A stretch of DNA of 64,000 nt from Pseudothauera lacus (GCF_003034845.1 NZ_PZKC01000010.1:1-64000); one strand, 5' to 3'; counted from the first letter of the stretch, positions 54,674-63,950 are shown. Translations and numbers: made by a program. Notes: generated from the sequence alone by a model not told the origin.

Positions 54674-55258
54674 TCAGCGCACCAGGTTGCGCTCCAGGCG
54701 TTCGATGCGCTTCTCCGCGCGGGCGATGGCATCGCGCAGGGCGCGTACCTCTTCGCCCAGAAGCTCGGCTGCACGGGCGGGGACCAGCATGCCCTGCTCT
54801 TCGCTGAGATACTCGGCCAGACTGCCCCCCATGCGTCCGGCGCCGTCGCGCAGCGTCGCCGCCGCAGCCTGCGCCGTGCCCACCAGGCGATGCGCGGCAA
54901 CGTCGCCCAGAACCCGGGAGAGATCCTCCTCGACGTCCCAGCGCAGGTTGCGCAGCACGAAGCCCAGCGCATCGGCAAATTCGGCGTTGCCCTCAATGCG
55001 CACCGCACCCATTGCGCCGTCGAACTGGCCCATGGCAAAGCGTGGCAAGGCGTTTGCCGGCACATGGAGGCTCACCGCCACCGGGGCGTCGTCAGCGGCC
55101 CCAGCGACCAGGCCTTCCGCAGTGATCACGAAGCGGATGGCGAGCGCCTCCAGGCGCAGGCAGGCGACCTCTCCGGCGTGGGCCTGGAGGCGGCTACGCG
55201 CCCACGGCGCGGCGCCGAGCAGATGATTGAGGGCGGGCAGGAAGAGGGCGTCCATCAT
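54674..55258 (-). CDS. ubiJ: Ubiquinone biosynthesis accessory factor UbiJ
   Basis: 194 aa. An N-terminal SCP2-like lipid-binding domain (LFLPALNHLLGAAPWARSRLQAHAGEVACLRLEAL ... FDGAMGAVRIEGNAEFADALGFVLRNLRWDVEEDLSRVLGDVAAHRL) is followed by a C-terminal coiled coil (GEEVRALRDAIARAEKRIERLERNL). UbiJ holds intermediates in the Ubi metabolon. It lies downstream of ubiE as in many Proteobacteria, but with a Tim44-like gene between. MMDALF at 55258. Confidence 0.88.
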   Translation of the reverse strand: MMDALFLPALNHLLGAAPWARSRLQAHAGEVACLRLEALAIRFVITAEGLVAGAADDAPVAVSLHVPANALPRFAMGQFDGAMGAVRIEGNAEFADALGFVLRNLRWDVEEDLSRVLGDVAAHRLVGTAQAAAATLRDGAGRMGGSLAEYLSEEQGMLVPARAAELLGEEVRALRDAIARAEKRIERLERNLVR

Positions 55259-55358
55259 GGGCCTGGGTAACGCTGAGCGCCGCGCCGCAGCGCGAAGGAA
55301 AAGAAAAGGGCGGCCGCAGGGCCGCCCGGTTCGTCTGGCAGATACGGCCGTTGCCAGT

Positions 55359-56216
55359 TTAGCTGACTTGCTGGATCCCCGCGATCACCCAGCCACGGCT
55401 GCCGTCGATGGGCTTGGCCATGTGCCAGATCTCGTCGAAGCTTGCCGGCGCGGCGTCGGCCTCTTCACGCAGCAAACCGCTGAAGCGTACGCTGACGATG
55501 TAGCGGCCGTTCTCCTCGGCGACTTCGACCACCTGAGCGTCGAGCTCGACGACGTCGGTGCGCTGCTCAGCGCCACCGCGTTCGTTGAGCTGCATGCAGA
55601 TCTCGGCAAACACCTCCGGCGAGGTGAACTCGCGGATGTCGTCGAGATTGCCGGCATCGTTGGCCGACTGCAGGCGGATGAACTGCACCTTGGCCTGGCG
55701 TGCGAAGCCTTCGGCATCGAAATCCGCCGGGATGGCGCCGGCCGCAGGTGCAGCCTCGGCACTGCCGCCACCGACCGCAGCCTGGAAGGGCGTCGGCGCG
55801 GCAGTTTCGCCAGCGTTGCTGTGGCCGGCACCGGCGTACTGCATGGCGCCTTGCTGGGCAGGACGGCGGAAGAACATGCGGAACAGGAAGAACGCCGCGG
55901 CGGCCATCAGCACCATCAGCAGCAGGGAGCCGAACTCCTCGCCGAGGCCAAGGTGGGAGAACAGCGCGGCGAGGCCGAGGCCCGCGGCCAGGCCGGCCAC
56001 CGGACCCATCCACGAACGCCCGCTCTGTGCGGCCGCCGGCTGTGCCTGCGCCGGGCGCTGGGGCGCAGCGGCGGGCTGGCGCGGGGCAGCAGGCGGAGTG
56101 GCCTGGCGCTGCATGCCGAAGCTGCTGCCGCCACCCAGGCGTTTGGCTTCCGCTTCGGGAACGTGGACGCCGAAGGACAGGACGGCAAGCATGAGGGTCA
56201 GCAGTAGATGTTTCAT
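55359..56216 (-). CDS. Tim44-like domain membrane protein
   Basis: 285 aa. A signal/anchor (KHLLLTLMLAVLSFGVHVPEAEA) is followed by a Gln/Pro/Ala-rich linker, then two close hydrophobic stretches (WMGPVAGLAAGLGLAALFSHLGL and FGSLLLMVLMAAAAFFLFRMFF). The C-terminal Tim44-like domain spans about 155-285 (FDAEGFARQAKVQFIRLQSANDAGNLDDIREFTSPEVFAEI ... GRYIVSVRFSGLLREEADAAPASFDEIWHMAKP). Function unknown in bacteria. Its place between ubiE and ubiJ is conserved in betaproteobacteria as far as I recall, and suggests a role in membrane organisation of that pathway. Confidence 0.82.
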   Translation of the reverse strand: MKHLLLTLMLAVLSFGVHVPEAEAKRLGGGSSFGMQRQATPPAAPRQPAAAPQRPAQAQPAAAQSGRSWMGPVAGLAAGLGLAALFSHLGLGEEFGSLLLMVLMAAAAFFLFRMFFRRPAQQGAMQYAGAGHSNAGETAAPTPFQAAVGGGSAEAAPAAGAIPADFDAEGFARQAKVQFIRLQSANDAGNLDDIREFTSPEVFAEICMQLNERGGAEQRTDVVELDAQVVEVAEENGRYIVSVRFSGLLREEADAAPASFDEIWHMAKPIDGSRGWVIAGIQQVS

Positions 56217-56238
56217 CGGTACGTAGTCTCCAGCAGTT

Positions 56239-56976
56239 TCAGAACTTGTAGCCGCGGTGCAGTGCCACCACCCCGGCAGTGAGGTTGAAGTAATCGACAC
56301 GCGAAAAGCCGACTTGTTCCATCATCGCCTTCAGATCTTCCTGTCCGGGGTGCATGCGGATCGATTCGGCCAGATAGCGGTAGCTCTCCGCGTCATTGGC
56401 GATCTTCTCCCCCAGCCACGGCAGCAGGCGGAAGGAGTAGAGGTCATAGACCGGCTCCAGCGGCTTCCACACGCGCGAGAACTCCAGCACCAGCAGACGG
56501 CCGCCGGGCTTGAGGACGCGGCGCATTTCGGCCAGCGCGGCATCCTTGTGGGTCATGTTGCGCAGGCCGAAGGCCACCGTGACGCAGTCGAACCAGTCGT
56601 CGGGGAAAGGCAGCTTCTCGGCGTCGCACTGCGCCACCGGCATGGTGAAGCCCTTGTCCACCAGGCGGTCGCGCCCGCGCGAGAGCATGGCGTGGTTGAT
56701 GTCGGTGAGCCAGACTTCGCCGCTGCGTCCGACGCGGCGTGCGAAGGCCAGCGAGAGGTCGGCGGTGCCCCCGGCAACGTCGAGCACGCGGTCGCCTTCG
56801 CGCACCCCCGAGAGCTGGATGGTGAAGTGTTTCCACAGGCGGTGCAGGCCGAACGACATCAGGTCGTTCATGATGTCGTACTTGCCGGCAACCGAGGAGA
56901 ACACCTCCGCGACCTTGTGGTGCTTCTCGCTCTCGGCGACGGTCTTGAATCCGAAATGGGTGGTCTTGTCGTTCAT
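56239..56976 (-). CDS. ubiE: Demethylmenaquinone/2-methoxy-6-polyprenyl-1,4-benzoquinol methylase
   Basis: 245 aa. The SAM-binding motif I reads [21 protein letters not shown]; the UbiE signatures [19 protein letters not shown] and [32 protein letters not shown] follow. It C-methylates the quinone ring in ubiquinone (and menaquinone) synthesis. The ATG at 56976 (MNDKTTHFG) is preferred over an upstream start at 57024. It is the first gene of a ubiE/Tim44-like/ubiJ operon on the minus strand. Confidence 0.97.
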   Translation of the reverse strand: MNDKTTHFGFKTVAESEKHHKVAEVFSSVAGKYDIMNDLMSFGLHRLWKHFTIQLSGVREGDRVLDVAGGTADLSLAFARRVGRSGEVWLTDINHAMLSRGRDRLVDKGFTMPVAQCDAEKLPFPDDWFDCVTVAFGLRNMTHKDAALAEMRRVLKPGGRLLVLEFSRVWKPLEPVYDLYSFRLLPWLGEKIANDAESYRYLAESIRMHPGQEDLKAMMEQVGFSRVDYFNLTAGVVALHRGYKF

Positions 56977-57027
56977 CGTCTGCTCCCGCAGGGGAGTGGG
57001 CCGGCGGCTGTCGGGCGCCGGCAAGGG

Positions 57028-57450
57028 TCAATGATGGCGGCCGCAGCCGGCGCTGGGGGCGGGAGGCGGCAGCTGCGCCGGATCGCGGGTGCCGCCTTCA
57101 CGCTGCAGGCGGTCGAGATAGGCCTGCCAGAGCGCATCCTGGCGCATGCCGAGGTCGTGGAGGAGGTCCCAGGAATACAGCCCGCTGTCGTGGCCATCGG
57201 AGAACTGCGGCTTGATGGCGTAATTGCCCACGGCCTCGATGGCCAGGATGTCGACCTCGCGCTTGCCCTGCTGCAGCACCTCCTGGCCGGGGCCGTGGCC
57301 GCGTACCTCGGCGGACGGCGAATAGACGCGCAGGAACTCGAAGGGCAGGCGGAAATTGCGCCCGTCGTCGAAGGCGATCTCCAGCACCCGGCTCTTGCGG
57401 TGCAGGGTGATGGCGGTAGGCAGGGGCGTGTCGGGGGCGAGTCCGGCCAT
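57028..57450 (-). CDS. DUF971-domain protein
   Basis: 140 aa. DUF971 (gamma-butyrobetaine hydroxylase N-terminal-like) pattern: [46 protein letters not shown] and [41 protein letters not shown]. The C-terminal CGRHH could bind a metal. DUF971 proteins occur beside Fe-S or quinone genes; here it is upstream of ubiE on the same strand, 51 bases apart, probably in the same transcript. ATG at 57450. Confidence 0.85.
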   Translation of the reverse strand: MAGLAPDTPLPTAITLHRKSRVLEIAFDDGRNFRLPFEFLRVYSPSAEVRGHGPGQEVLQQGKREVDILAIEAVGNYAIKPQFSDGHDSGLYSWDLLHDLGMRQDALWQAYLDRLQREGGTRDPAQLPPPAPSAGCGRHH

Positions 57451-57538
57451 GGTCGGTGGGGGTGGCGGTGAGGGCCCCAATCATACCTGAATCGCTCTGC
57501 GTCATTTCCGTGCGCATGTTTCAGGGCGGTGTCTTGTC

Positions 57539-57562
57539 ATCAAAAGTTCAAATGACTGCAAT
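57539..57562 (+). promoter_or_regulatory. Possible Pho box upstream of phoB
   Basis: TTGTCATCAAA followed at 11-base period by AGTTCAAATGA resembles the paired direct-repeat Pho box (TGTCAT-like), about 35 bases before the phoB start. Autoregulation of phoB is known in other species. The match is weak, and only the first half is good. Confidence 0.3.
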
Positions 57563-57593
57563 ACACTGCGCTCAACTAAACGGAGCGATCCCC

Positions 57594-58304
57594 ATGCCAG
57601 CCAACATTCTGCTCGTGGAAGACGAACCGGCGATCCAGGAACTGATTGCCGCCAATCTCGCCCGTGCCGGCCACCACGTGGTCCGTGCGGCGGATGCCGA
57701 AGCGGCGCAGCGCATCGTGCGCGACGCCCTGCCCGATCTGGTGCTGCTGGACTGGATGCTGCCCGGCATGTCGGGTGTCGAGTTCGCCCGCCGCCTGCGC
57801 GCCGAGGAACGCACCCGCGACATCCCGATCATCATGCTGACCGCCCGCGGCGAGGAACAGGACAAGGTGGCCGGGCTCGAAACCGGCGCCGACGACTACA
57901 TCACCAAACCCTTCAGCCCGCGCGAACTGGTTGCCCGCATCAAGGCGGTGCTGCGCCGGCGGGCGCCGCAGGCCACCGAAGATGCCGTCGAGCTCGGCGG
58001 CCTGCGCCTGGATCCGGTCACCCACCGCGTCAGCGCGGGCGAGCAGGGCCTGGCCCTGGGGCCGACCGAGTTCCGCCTGCTGCACTTCCTGATGACCCAT
58101 CCGGAACGCGTGCATTCGCGCGCGCAACTGCTCGACCAGGTCTGGGGCGACCACGTCTTCGTCGAGGAGCGCACCGTCGATGTTCATATCCGCCGCCTGC
58201 GCTGCGCCCTCGAGCCGGCCGGCCACGATCGTTACATCCAGACCGTGCGCGGCAGCGGCTACCGCTTCTCGGTCCATGCGGACGTAGACAGCAGCGTGCG
58301 ATAA
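57594..58304 (+). CDS. phoB: Phosphate regulon response regulator PhoB
   Basis: 236 aa. The receiver has VVEDEPAI, phospho-acceptor D53 ([12 protein letters not shown]) and K in [13 protein letters not shown]. The OmpR-type winged helix ([54 protein letters not shown]...VRGSGYRF) is the PhoB pattern. With PhoR it controls the phosphate-starvation regulon. GGAG is 9 bases before the ATG at 57594; the kinase gene starts 3 bases after its stop. Confidence 0.93.
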   Translation: MPANILLVEDEPAIQELIAANLARAGHHVVRAADAEAAQRIVRDALPDLVLLDWMLPGMSGVEFARRLRAEERTRDIPIIMLTARGEEQDKVAGLETGADDYITKPFSPRELVARIKAVLRRRAPQATEDAVELGGLRLDPVTHRVSAGEQGLALGPTEFRLLHFLMTHPERVHSRAQLLDQVWGDHVFVEERTVDVHIRRLRCALEPAGHDRYIQTVRGSGYRFSVHADVDSSVR

Positions 58305-58307
58305 TCC

Positions 58308-59657
58308 ATGCTCCGCAACCTGCGCGGGAGCATGACCATCCGTTCGGTCCGTTATCTGTGGACAGGCGCACTGGGCGCCTTTGCCGTGCTGGGCGCGCTG
58401 GCCCTGACGGTCGGCGTCCTCTTTGGCCTCACTGCCGCCCTGCTGTCCGTCATCGCCGGTCTGCTCCTGCTGTGCTGGCATCAGCTGCGCCAGATGGAGG
58501 CGCTGGCGCTGTGGACGCGCGAGCCCATCGGCACGCCGCTGCCGCGTGCGCCGGGGCCGTGGGGCCACCTGTTTGCCGAGCTGGCGCGGCGCTCGCGGCT
58601 TGCCTACAGCATGCGCGAGCGCCTGTCGACGGCGCTCGAGCGCTTCCGCGCGGCCAGCCAGGCGATGCCCGACGGCGTCATGTATCTTGCCGAGCACGAC
58701 AGCATCGAGTGGATCAACCGCAAGTCGGAGCAGCACTTCGGCCTTGACCACCGCCGCGACCTCGGCGTGCCGGTGGTCAATCTGGTGCGCCAGCCCGAGT
58801 TTGCCCGCTATCTCCAGGGCAGCGACCACGAAGAAGCGCTGGTGATGGCCTCAGCGCGGCGGCGTGGCCTGACCCTGCTGGTGCAGGTGATTCCCTACGG
58901 TGACGACCAGAAGCTGGTCATTTCGCGCGACATCTCCCAGCTCGAAAAGCTCGAGACCATGCGCCGCGACTTCGTTGCCAACGTCTCGCATGAGCTGCGC
59001 ACGCCGCTGACCGTGGTCAGCGGCTTCCTCGAAACGCTGATGGACGGCTGGGACGACTTCAGCCGCGAGGACATCGCCCATTTCCTCAAGCTTGCCCACG
59101 ACCAGTCCACCCGCATGCAGCGCCTCATCGAAGACCTGCTCACCCTCTCGGCGCTGGAGACCGGCGCGCCGGCGCCGGCCGAGGAGCGCGTCGAGGTCGC
59201 CGGCTTGCTGCGCGAGGTGCACCAGCAGGTCGATCTGCTCTCCGGCGGGCGCCACGAGGTCACCCTGCACCTCGATGGCGACGGCGTGCTGCTGGGCAGC
59301 CGCAAGGAGCTGCACAGTGCCTTTGCCAACCTCGGCAGCAATGCCGTGCGTTATACCCCGGCGGGCGGCAAGGTGCGGCTGTGCTGGCGCTGCGACGCCA
59401 ATGGGGGGGAATTCAGTGTCGAGGACACCGGTATCGGCATCGCCGCGGAGCACATTCCGCGGCTCACCGAGCGCTTCTACCGCGTCGATCGCGGGCGCTC
59501 GCGCGAGACCGGTGGTACCGGCCTCGGCCTGGCCATCGTCAAGCACATCCTTGGCCGCCACCAGGGCGAACTGCATGTGGACAGTACGCCGGGGGTGGGC
59601 AGCCGTTTCTCCGTGCGTTTCCCGCCCACCCGCCTGGCTTCGTCCGACAAGCCGTAA
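58308..59657 (+). CDS. phoR: Phosphate regulon sensor kinase PhoR
   Basis: 449 aa. Two N-terminal membrane helices (LGAFAVLGALALTVGVLFG, LTAALLSVIAGLLLLC) have no sizeable periplasmic loop, as in PhoR. A PAS domain (about 115-215: AMPDGVMYLAEHDSIEWINRKS) is followed by the H-box FVANVSHELRTPL (H228), N-box NLGSNAVRYTPAGG and G-box VEDTGIGIAAEHIPRLTERFYRVD. It phosphorylates PhoB and is usually controlled by PhoU/PstSCAB, which are not in this window. Confidence 0.92.
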   Translation: MLRNLRGSMTIRSVRYLWTGALGAFAVLGALALTVGVLFGLTAALLSVIAGLLLLCWHQLRQMEALALWTREPIGTPLPRAPGPWGHLFAELARRSRLAYSMRERLSTALERFRAASQAMPDGVMYLAEHDSIEWINRKSEQHFGLDHRRDLGVPVVNLVRQPEFARYLQGSDHEEALVMASARRRGLTLLVQVIPYGDDQKLVISRDISQLEKLETMRRDFVANVSHELRTPLTVVSGFLETLMDGWDDFSREDIAHFLKLAHDQSTRMQRLIEDLLTLSALETGAPAPAEERVEVAGLLREVHQQVDLLSGGRHEVTLHLDGDGVLLGSRKELHSAFANLGSNAVRYTPAGGKVRLCWRCDANGGEFSVEDTGIGIAAEHIPRLTERFYRVDRGRSRETGGTGLGLAIVKHILGRHQGELHVDSTPGVGSRFSVRFPPTRLASSDKP

Positions 59658-59675
59658 ACGCCTTGCGGCATTCCG

Positions 59676-61280
59676 TCAGCGTACCGGCGCGACGTCCTCG
59701 TAGCTGACCTGATCGAAGTTCGGTCCGTGCGACAGCGACTTCAGCAGGCGCACCTGGCGCAACTGCTGGTCGATGACCAGTTCCAGTACGCGGTTGGCCT
59801 GATACCAGCCGTGCGGCAGTACCAGCGAGGGGGGGCTCTTCAGCGCGCTCACCTCGGGGAGCACGAAGGCCTGGCTGTAGGGCGTGCGGTTGCCCGCCAT
59901 CAGGGTCACCACGCGGGCGGCGACAACCTTGGGCAGGCCGGGGAGGATCTGCACACCGGCTTCCATGATGCCGTCGGCGCGGTACATCAGCCAGCTGATC
60001 TGGCCGAGCAGATAGTGCTCGCCGTCGGGCGGGCAGATGCCGATCAGCTGATGGTGTTCGAGGCGCTCGTGCTCCTTGAGCTGGCGCAGGCGGAAACCGC
60101 TCACCGACTGGTCGGCGACCTGCCAGCGCACGCCGGCAAAGCCCAGGCGCTCGGCGGCCTGCTCGCGCTCCTGCAGCGACGCCGGCGGCGCCGCCTCTTC
60201 GGCACGCTCGCCGAAGGTCATCAGGCTGATGTCGCTGCGCAGGCTCTTGGGGCCGCTGAAGGCGCGCGGCTGTTCGAAGATGCGCCCTTCGACGTGATAG
60301 CCGATGGCCAGCCAGTCACCGCACAGCGAGGTGGTGCCGCGCGCGCCACGGCGCGGAAACCGGCGTCCGGCCGACGCCAGGCCCCAGGGGCGGTAGAGCG
60401 AGACCAGCAGGCGGCGGGCGAGGTCGATCGGGCAGTCGCTGCCGAGGCCCAGCGAAGCCGGCGTGGCGCCACTCTTGAGGTGGGCGAACATGGCCTGGAT
60501 CTGGCTCGCCAGGCGGGTGCCGTCAAAACTGCGCACGGTGTCGACACGCTTCAGCATGCCCACCGGGCGCAGGGCATGGTCCATCGCCAGATCCAGCCCG
60601 TAGGCGGTAGGCCGGGCCGGGTCGAGCTCGTGGCCGATGTCGCAGTAGGGCGCAAAGCGGGTTGCCCAGTCGCAGACCAGTTGCAGTTCGCGTTCGCTGC
60701 GCGCGTAAGGGTTGGCGAGCTCGATCAGCAGCACGGCGATGTAGGCCTCGAGCGCGCTCTGCGCCTTCCACACCTCGTTGCGCGGCTCATTGACGCGCAC
60801 GCGGATGCGCCCGCTCTGCTCGGCCACCACGAAGCACTCGTGCAGATCCGCCCACATGCCCGCGGGCACCGCGCGGTGGGCGCGCAGGTATTCGAGCAGG
60901 GCGAGGCCGGTGTAGTGCATGCGCCGCTGCATCAGCAGCGGGCCCTGCTCCTCCAGCGTGCCACTGGCAGCGTCGCGGCGCGCGATGTGGGCGTATGAGC
61001 GTGCCAGCGCCTGCCACAGCGCAACCACGGTGAGCAGGGTCTTGTTCTCCTCGCTGTCCGGTGGCAACGGGTGGGCGGCATAGCGGCGGGCATACTCGTC
61101 CTGCACGAAGGCAATCTGTTCGCGCGCTGCCTCCAGTACCTCAAGGTGCTGGTTGGGCGGCGGCATGGCCTCCAGCAGCCCGCAGACGATTGCGCTCAGG
61201 GCGCCTTGGCACTCGTCGACATTGACCGGGTGCAGTCTGTTGAGCAGGGCCAGGCATTCGGCAGGGTTGTGGTAGTCCAT
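59676..61280 (-). CDS. Large conserved-looking protein of unknown function
   Basis: 534 aa, no signal peptide or membrane segment. The N-terminal ~300 residues are mostly helical (AECLALLNRLHPVNVDECQGALSAIVCGLLEAMPPP ... ), and the C-terminal part has beta-rich blocks (VRWQVADQSVSGFRLRQLKEHERLEHHQLIGICPPDGEHYLLGQISWLMYRADGIMEAGVQILPGLPKVVAARVV). I do not recognise a family. The VSGFRL segment and downstream strands faintly resemble a PilZ domain, which would make it a c-di-GMP receptor, but the RxxxR motif is not seen. It is convergent with phoR, 18 bases apart. Single gene on its strand. Confidence 0.6.
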   Translation of the reverse strand: MDYHNPAECLALLNRLHPVNVDECQGALSAIVCGLLEAMPPPNQHLEVLEAAREQIAFVQDEYARRYAAHPLPPDSEENKTLLTVVALWQALARSYAHIARRDAASGTLEEQGPLLMQRRMHYTGLALLEYLRAHRAVPAGMWADLHECFVVAEQSGRIRVRVNEPRNEVWKAQSALEAYIAVLLIELANPYARSERELQLVCDWATRFAPYCDIGHELDPARPTAYGLDLAMDHALRPVGMLKRVDTVRSFDGTRLASQIQAMFAHLKSGATPASLGLGSDCPIDLARRLLVSLYRPWGLASAGRRFPRRGARGTTSLCGDWLAIGYHVEGRIFEQPRAFSGPKSLRSDISLMTFGERAEEAAPPASLQEREQAAERLGFAGVRWQVADQSVSGFRLRQLKEHERLEHHQLIGICPPDGEHYLLGQISWLMYRADGIMEAGVQILPGLPKVVAARVVTLMAGNRTPYSQAFVLPEVSALKSPPSLVLPHGWYQANRVLELVIDQQLRQVRLLKSLSHGPNFDQVSYEDVAPVR

Positions 61281-61327
61281 GGGTGCTCCGCTGGGGCGTT
61301 CGCCCGGGGTTCCGGTGATTGTGCAGC

Positions 61328-61735
61328 TTAAGCCATCATCATGTCAGCAATGCGTGCTGCGAGCACCTCGTCGTCCGGTGGCTCATGGCGCCTGCCGTCG
61401 CGCTGTGGCGTGCCCCACACCGGCTGGGGAAAGTGGCGGTCGTCGGCAAAGCGCGGAATGACGTGCCAGTGCAGGTGCGGCACCATGTTGCCGAAGCTGG
61501 CCAGATTGATCTTCAGCGGCTGCATCAGGGCGCGCAGCGCCGCCTCGGTGGCGAACACCACCTGCAGCAGATGGGCGCGCTGGGCCGCGGTGAGATCGGT
61601 CATCTCGGCGACGTGGGCATGCCAGATCACCCGGCAGAAGCCCGGATGATCGGCGTCATCGACGCGGATCACGCGGCAGTGCGCATCCTCCCAGAGCAGG
61701 TTTTCGCCGCTGCGGCTGCACAAGGGACAGGTCAT
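61328..61735 (-). CDS. HIT-family protein
   Basis: 135 aa. The histidine-triad motif is HLHWHVIPR (H87, H89, H91), preceded by INLASFGNMVP. A zinc-like CPLC...H pattern at the N-terminus (TCPLCSRSGENLLWEDAHCRV) is typical of bacterial HIT proteins. It hydrolyses or transfers nucleotide-phosphoramidate groups; the physiological substrate is unknown. It lies 47 bases upstream of the 534-aa gene on the same strand. Confidence 0.9.
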   Translation of the reverse strand: MTCPLCSRSGENLLWEDAHCRVIRVDDADHPGFCRVIWHAHVAEMTDLTAAQRAHLLQVVFATEAALRALMQPLKINLASFGNMVPHLHWHVIPRFADDRHFPQPVWGTPQRDGRRHEPPDDEVLAARIADMMMA

Positions 61736-61818
61736 GCTCGGAGCTCCGGCTCATGGCAGTGCGATGGATGGCCGTCGGCGAAGCAGGCGGGCAGGCGATG
61801 CACCCGCAGCGTGCCTGG

Positions 61819-61913
61819 CCCGCATTTCTCACACCATCCCTGCTGCGGGTGCCGATGGCACTCGCCGTGGCACGCCGTACTCCCTCGCGACGTGAGGGTG
61901 TGAGAAATGCGGG
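61819..61913. repeat. Palindromic repeat element, 95 bp
   Basis: Perfect 16-bp terminal inverted repeats: CCCGCATTTCTCACAC (61819-61834) and GTGTGAGAAATGCGGG (61898-61913). Inside, CTGCGGGTGCCG matches the copy at 31499-31582, and a short GCGACGTGAGGG region pairs with CCCTCGCGACG. It occupies the gap 61736-61984 between the HIT and amidotransferase genes. Same family as the half copy at 26868. Confidence 0.75.
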
Positions 61914-61984
61914 CTAGCGGCCCGATCGACAACTTTAGCCCGATGCCGTATGCAAATGAAGAGGCTTGGCCGCGCGGGCGTGAA

Positions 61985-62785
61985 TTATTTCGCGCTTGCC
62001 GCCGCCAGGGTCGCCGCGCTGCGCTCCACCGCGCCGTGGTGAAAGCTCATCAGGGTGCCGGGTGGCAGGCACTGCCAGACCTCGTTGTCGGTCAGCGGCA
62101 CGGTGGCGATCACCGCCACGCGATCCTCGGCACCGGTCAGTTCGCGGAAATCCACGGTGACATCCTGGTCGGCCAGGTGCGCGGCGGCAAAAGGCGCCTG
62201 GCGGATGATGAAGGCGAGGCGGGTGGCGCAATGGGCGAACAGACGTTCGCCATTGCTGAGCAGGAAGTTGAACTCGCCATGCGCGCCAATCTCTGCGCTG
62301 AGGGTGCGCAGTTCCTCGAACATCTGCGCTGCGCACGGCGGCGCTTCGGGGTGCCGGCTGGCGAGGGCGTCGAGGAGATGGCAGAAGGCCAGCTCGGAGT
62401 CGGTGCTGCCCACCGGCCGGAAGCGTCCCGACAGCTGCGGTGCGAAGCCGGCGAGGTTGCCGTTGTGGGCAAAGAGCCACTGCTGGCCCCACAGCTCGCG
62501 CTGAAACGGATGGGTGTTCTCCAGCGCGACCTCGCCCTGGGTGGCCTTGCGGATGTGGGCGATGGCGTTCAGCGAACGGATCGGGTACTGGCGCACCAGT
62601 TCGGCCACCGGCGAATCGATGCTGGCGCGCGGATCGAGGAAGACGCGTACCCCCCGCCCTTCGAAAAAGCCGATCCCCCAGCCGTCACGGTGGTGATCGG
62701 TGAGTCCGCCGCGGGCCTGGAAGCCGGTGAACGAAAAGCAGATGTCGGTCGGCACATTGCAGTTCATGCCCAGAAGCTGGCACAT
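61985..62785 (-). CDS. Class II glutamine amidotransferase (YafJ-like)
   Basis: 266 aa. The N-terminal nucleophile is Cys2 after the initiator Met (MCQLLGMNC). Other Ntn-hydrolase parts are DGWGIGFF, HIRKATQGEVALENTHPF and the oxyanion segment WLFAHNGNLAGF, then GSTDSELAF. No synthetase domain is attached, so the acceptor is unknown; YafJ-type enzymes of this size stand alone. The gene begins 40 bases after the stop of the YeeE/YedE gene, both on the minus strand. Confidence 0.87.
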   Translation of the reverse strand: MCQLLGMNCNVPTDICFSFTGFQARGGLTDHHRDGWGIGFFEGRGVRVFLDPRASIDSPVAELVRQYPIRSLNAIAHIRKATQGEVALENTHPFQRELWGQQWLFAHNGNLAGFAPQLSGRFRPVGSTDSELAFCHLLDALASRHPEAPPCAAQMFEELRTLSAEIGAHGEFNFLLSNGERLFAHCATRLAFIIRQAPFAAAHLADQDVTVDFRELTGAEDRVAVIATVPLTDNEVWQCLPPGTLMSFHHGAVERSAATLAAASAK

Positions 62786-62825
62786 GGCGGTCTTCGCAGG
62801 TGGGGGAAAGTGCCAAGTATAGCCC

Positions 62826-63950
62826 TCAGGGGGCGCTGCCCGCGGCCGCCTGGCTGCTGCGGTCGACCAGCCGGTCGGTGAGCGCGGCGCCCGCCCACAT
62901 GCTGCACAGGGTCAGCCAGGCGGTGAGCGCGAACACCGCCGCGCCGGATACCCCGGCGCCCACCGCACAGCCGCCGGCGAGCATGCCGCCGAAACCCATC
63001 AGCACGGCCCCGGCGATGTAACGGCGCATCGCTGGCCCGCCCTGGAAACCTTCCAGCTTCAGTTCGCGGAACAGCAGGGCGGCGAGAAAGGAGCCGAGGA
63101 AGACCCCCGGCACCATGCCAAGGTCGAAGTTCAGCGCCTGCCCGGGGGGCGACAGCACGCGCATCAGCATGTCGGCCGAAGGGCCGGTGAAGGACAGGCT
63201 CTGTACTGCGGTGGGTTCGAAGGTGAGCGCCGCCATGCGGCCGGTGAACCACCACGCCAGCGCCACCATGACGCCGCAACCGATGCCGCCGGCCCAGCCC
63301 CAGGGGCCGACGCGGTGGCGTGCGGCAAACCAGGCGCCGGCACCGAACCACAGCAGGCCGAAGAGTACCCCGCCGCTGTTGCCGAAGGTACCGAGGGCGA
63401 GCAGGTCGCGGCTACTGCCGCCGGGGATGGTCCACAGCGCCGCCAGCCACTCGCGCAGCGGCGACAGCGCGCCGTGCAGGGAAGCCTGCGCGGTGACCGC
63501 GAAGACCAGTCCGGAGAGCAGGGCGCGCAGGTTGCCGTTGGCCGCCAGCACCAGCAGGCGGCTGGAACAGCCGCGCGCCAGCACCATGCCGCAGCCGAAC
63601 AGCAGGCCGCCGATCAGCGCGCCCGAGAGGCTGCCCTGGCTGGCAAGCTGGCGCACCGCGACGGTGGAGAAGGCGCCTTCGAGCACCAGCAACTGGGTGG
63701 TGATGAGTGCGGCGGAAAAGGCGAACAGCCACACTGCCAGTTTGGCGCCGAAGCTGCCGCGCGCGACTTCGACCACCGCTGCACGCAGGCAGAAGCGCGA
63801 GCGCTGGGCGAGAAAGCCGAACAGCGCGCCGATGGCGAGTCCGCCAAGGGCAAGGACGCGGTCTTCGCCGAGCGCCTCGATGAGTTCGATAGGGTCCACC
63901 GCATCCGTCTCCCGCACCAGCCTGTCCGTACCTGCGGACAGGATCAGCAT
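62826..63950 (-). CDS. YeeE/YedE-family sulfur-compound transporter
   Basis: 374 aa with nine or more membrane segments in two similar halves. The conserved cysteine motifs are GCGMVLARGCSSRLLVLAANGNLRALLSG in the first half and GGMLAGGCAVGAGVSGAAVFALT in the second, as in the thiosulfate transporter TsuA. Those cysteines would relay thiosulfate through the membrane. Predicted inner-membrane importer of thiosulfate or a related compound. GGAGA in the preceding bases supports the ATG at 63950; the upstream ~50 bases to the window end show nothing. Confidence 0.85.
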   Translation of the reverse strand: MLILSAGTDRLVRETDAVDPIELIEALGEDRVLALGGLAIGALFGFLAQRSRFCLRAAVVEVARGSFGAKLAVWLFAFSAALITTQLLVLEGAFSTVAVRQLASQGSLSGALIGGLLFGCGMVLARGCSSRLLVLAANGNLRALLSGLVFAVTAQASLHGALSPLREWLAALWTIPGGSSRDLLALGTFGNSGGVLFGLLWFGAGAWFAARHRVGPWGWAGGIGCGVMVALAWWFTGRMAALTFEPTAVQSLSFTGPSADMLMRVLSPPGQALNFDLGMVPGVFLGSFLAALLFRELKLEGFQGGPAMRRYIAGAVLMGFGGMLAGGCAVGAGVSGAAVFALTAWLTLCSMWAGAALTDRLVDRSSQAAAGSAP

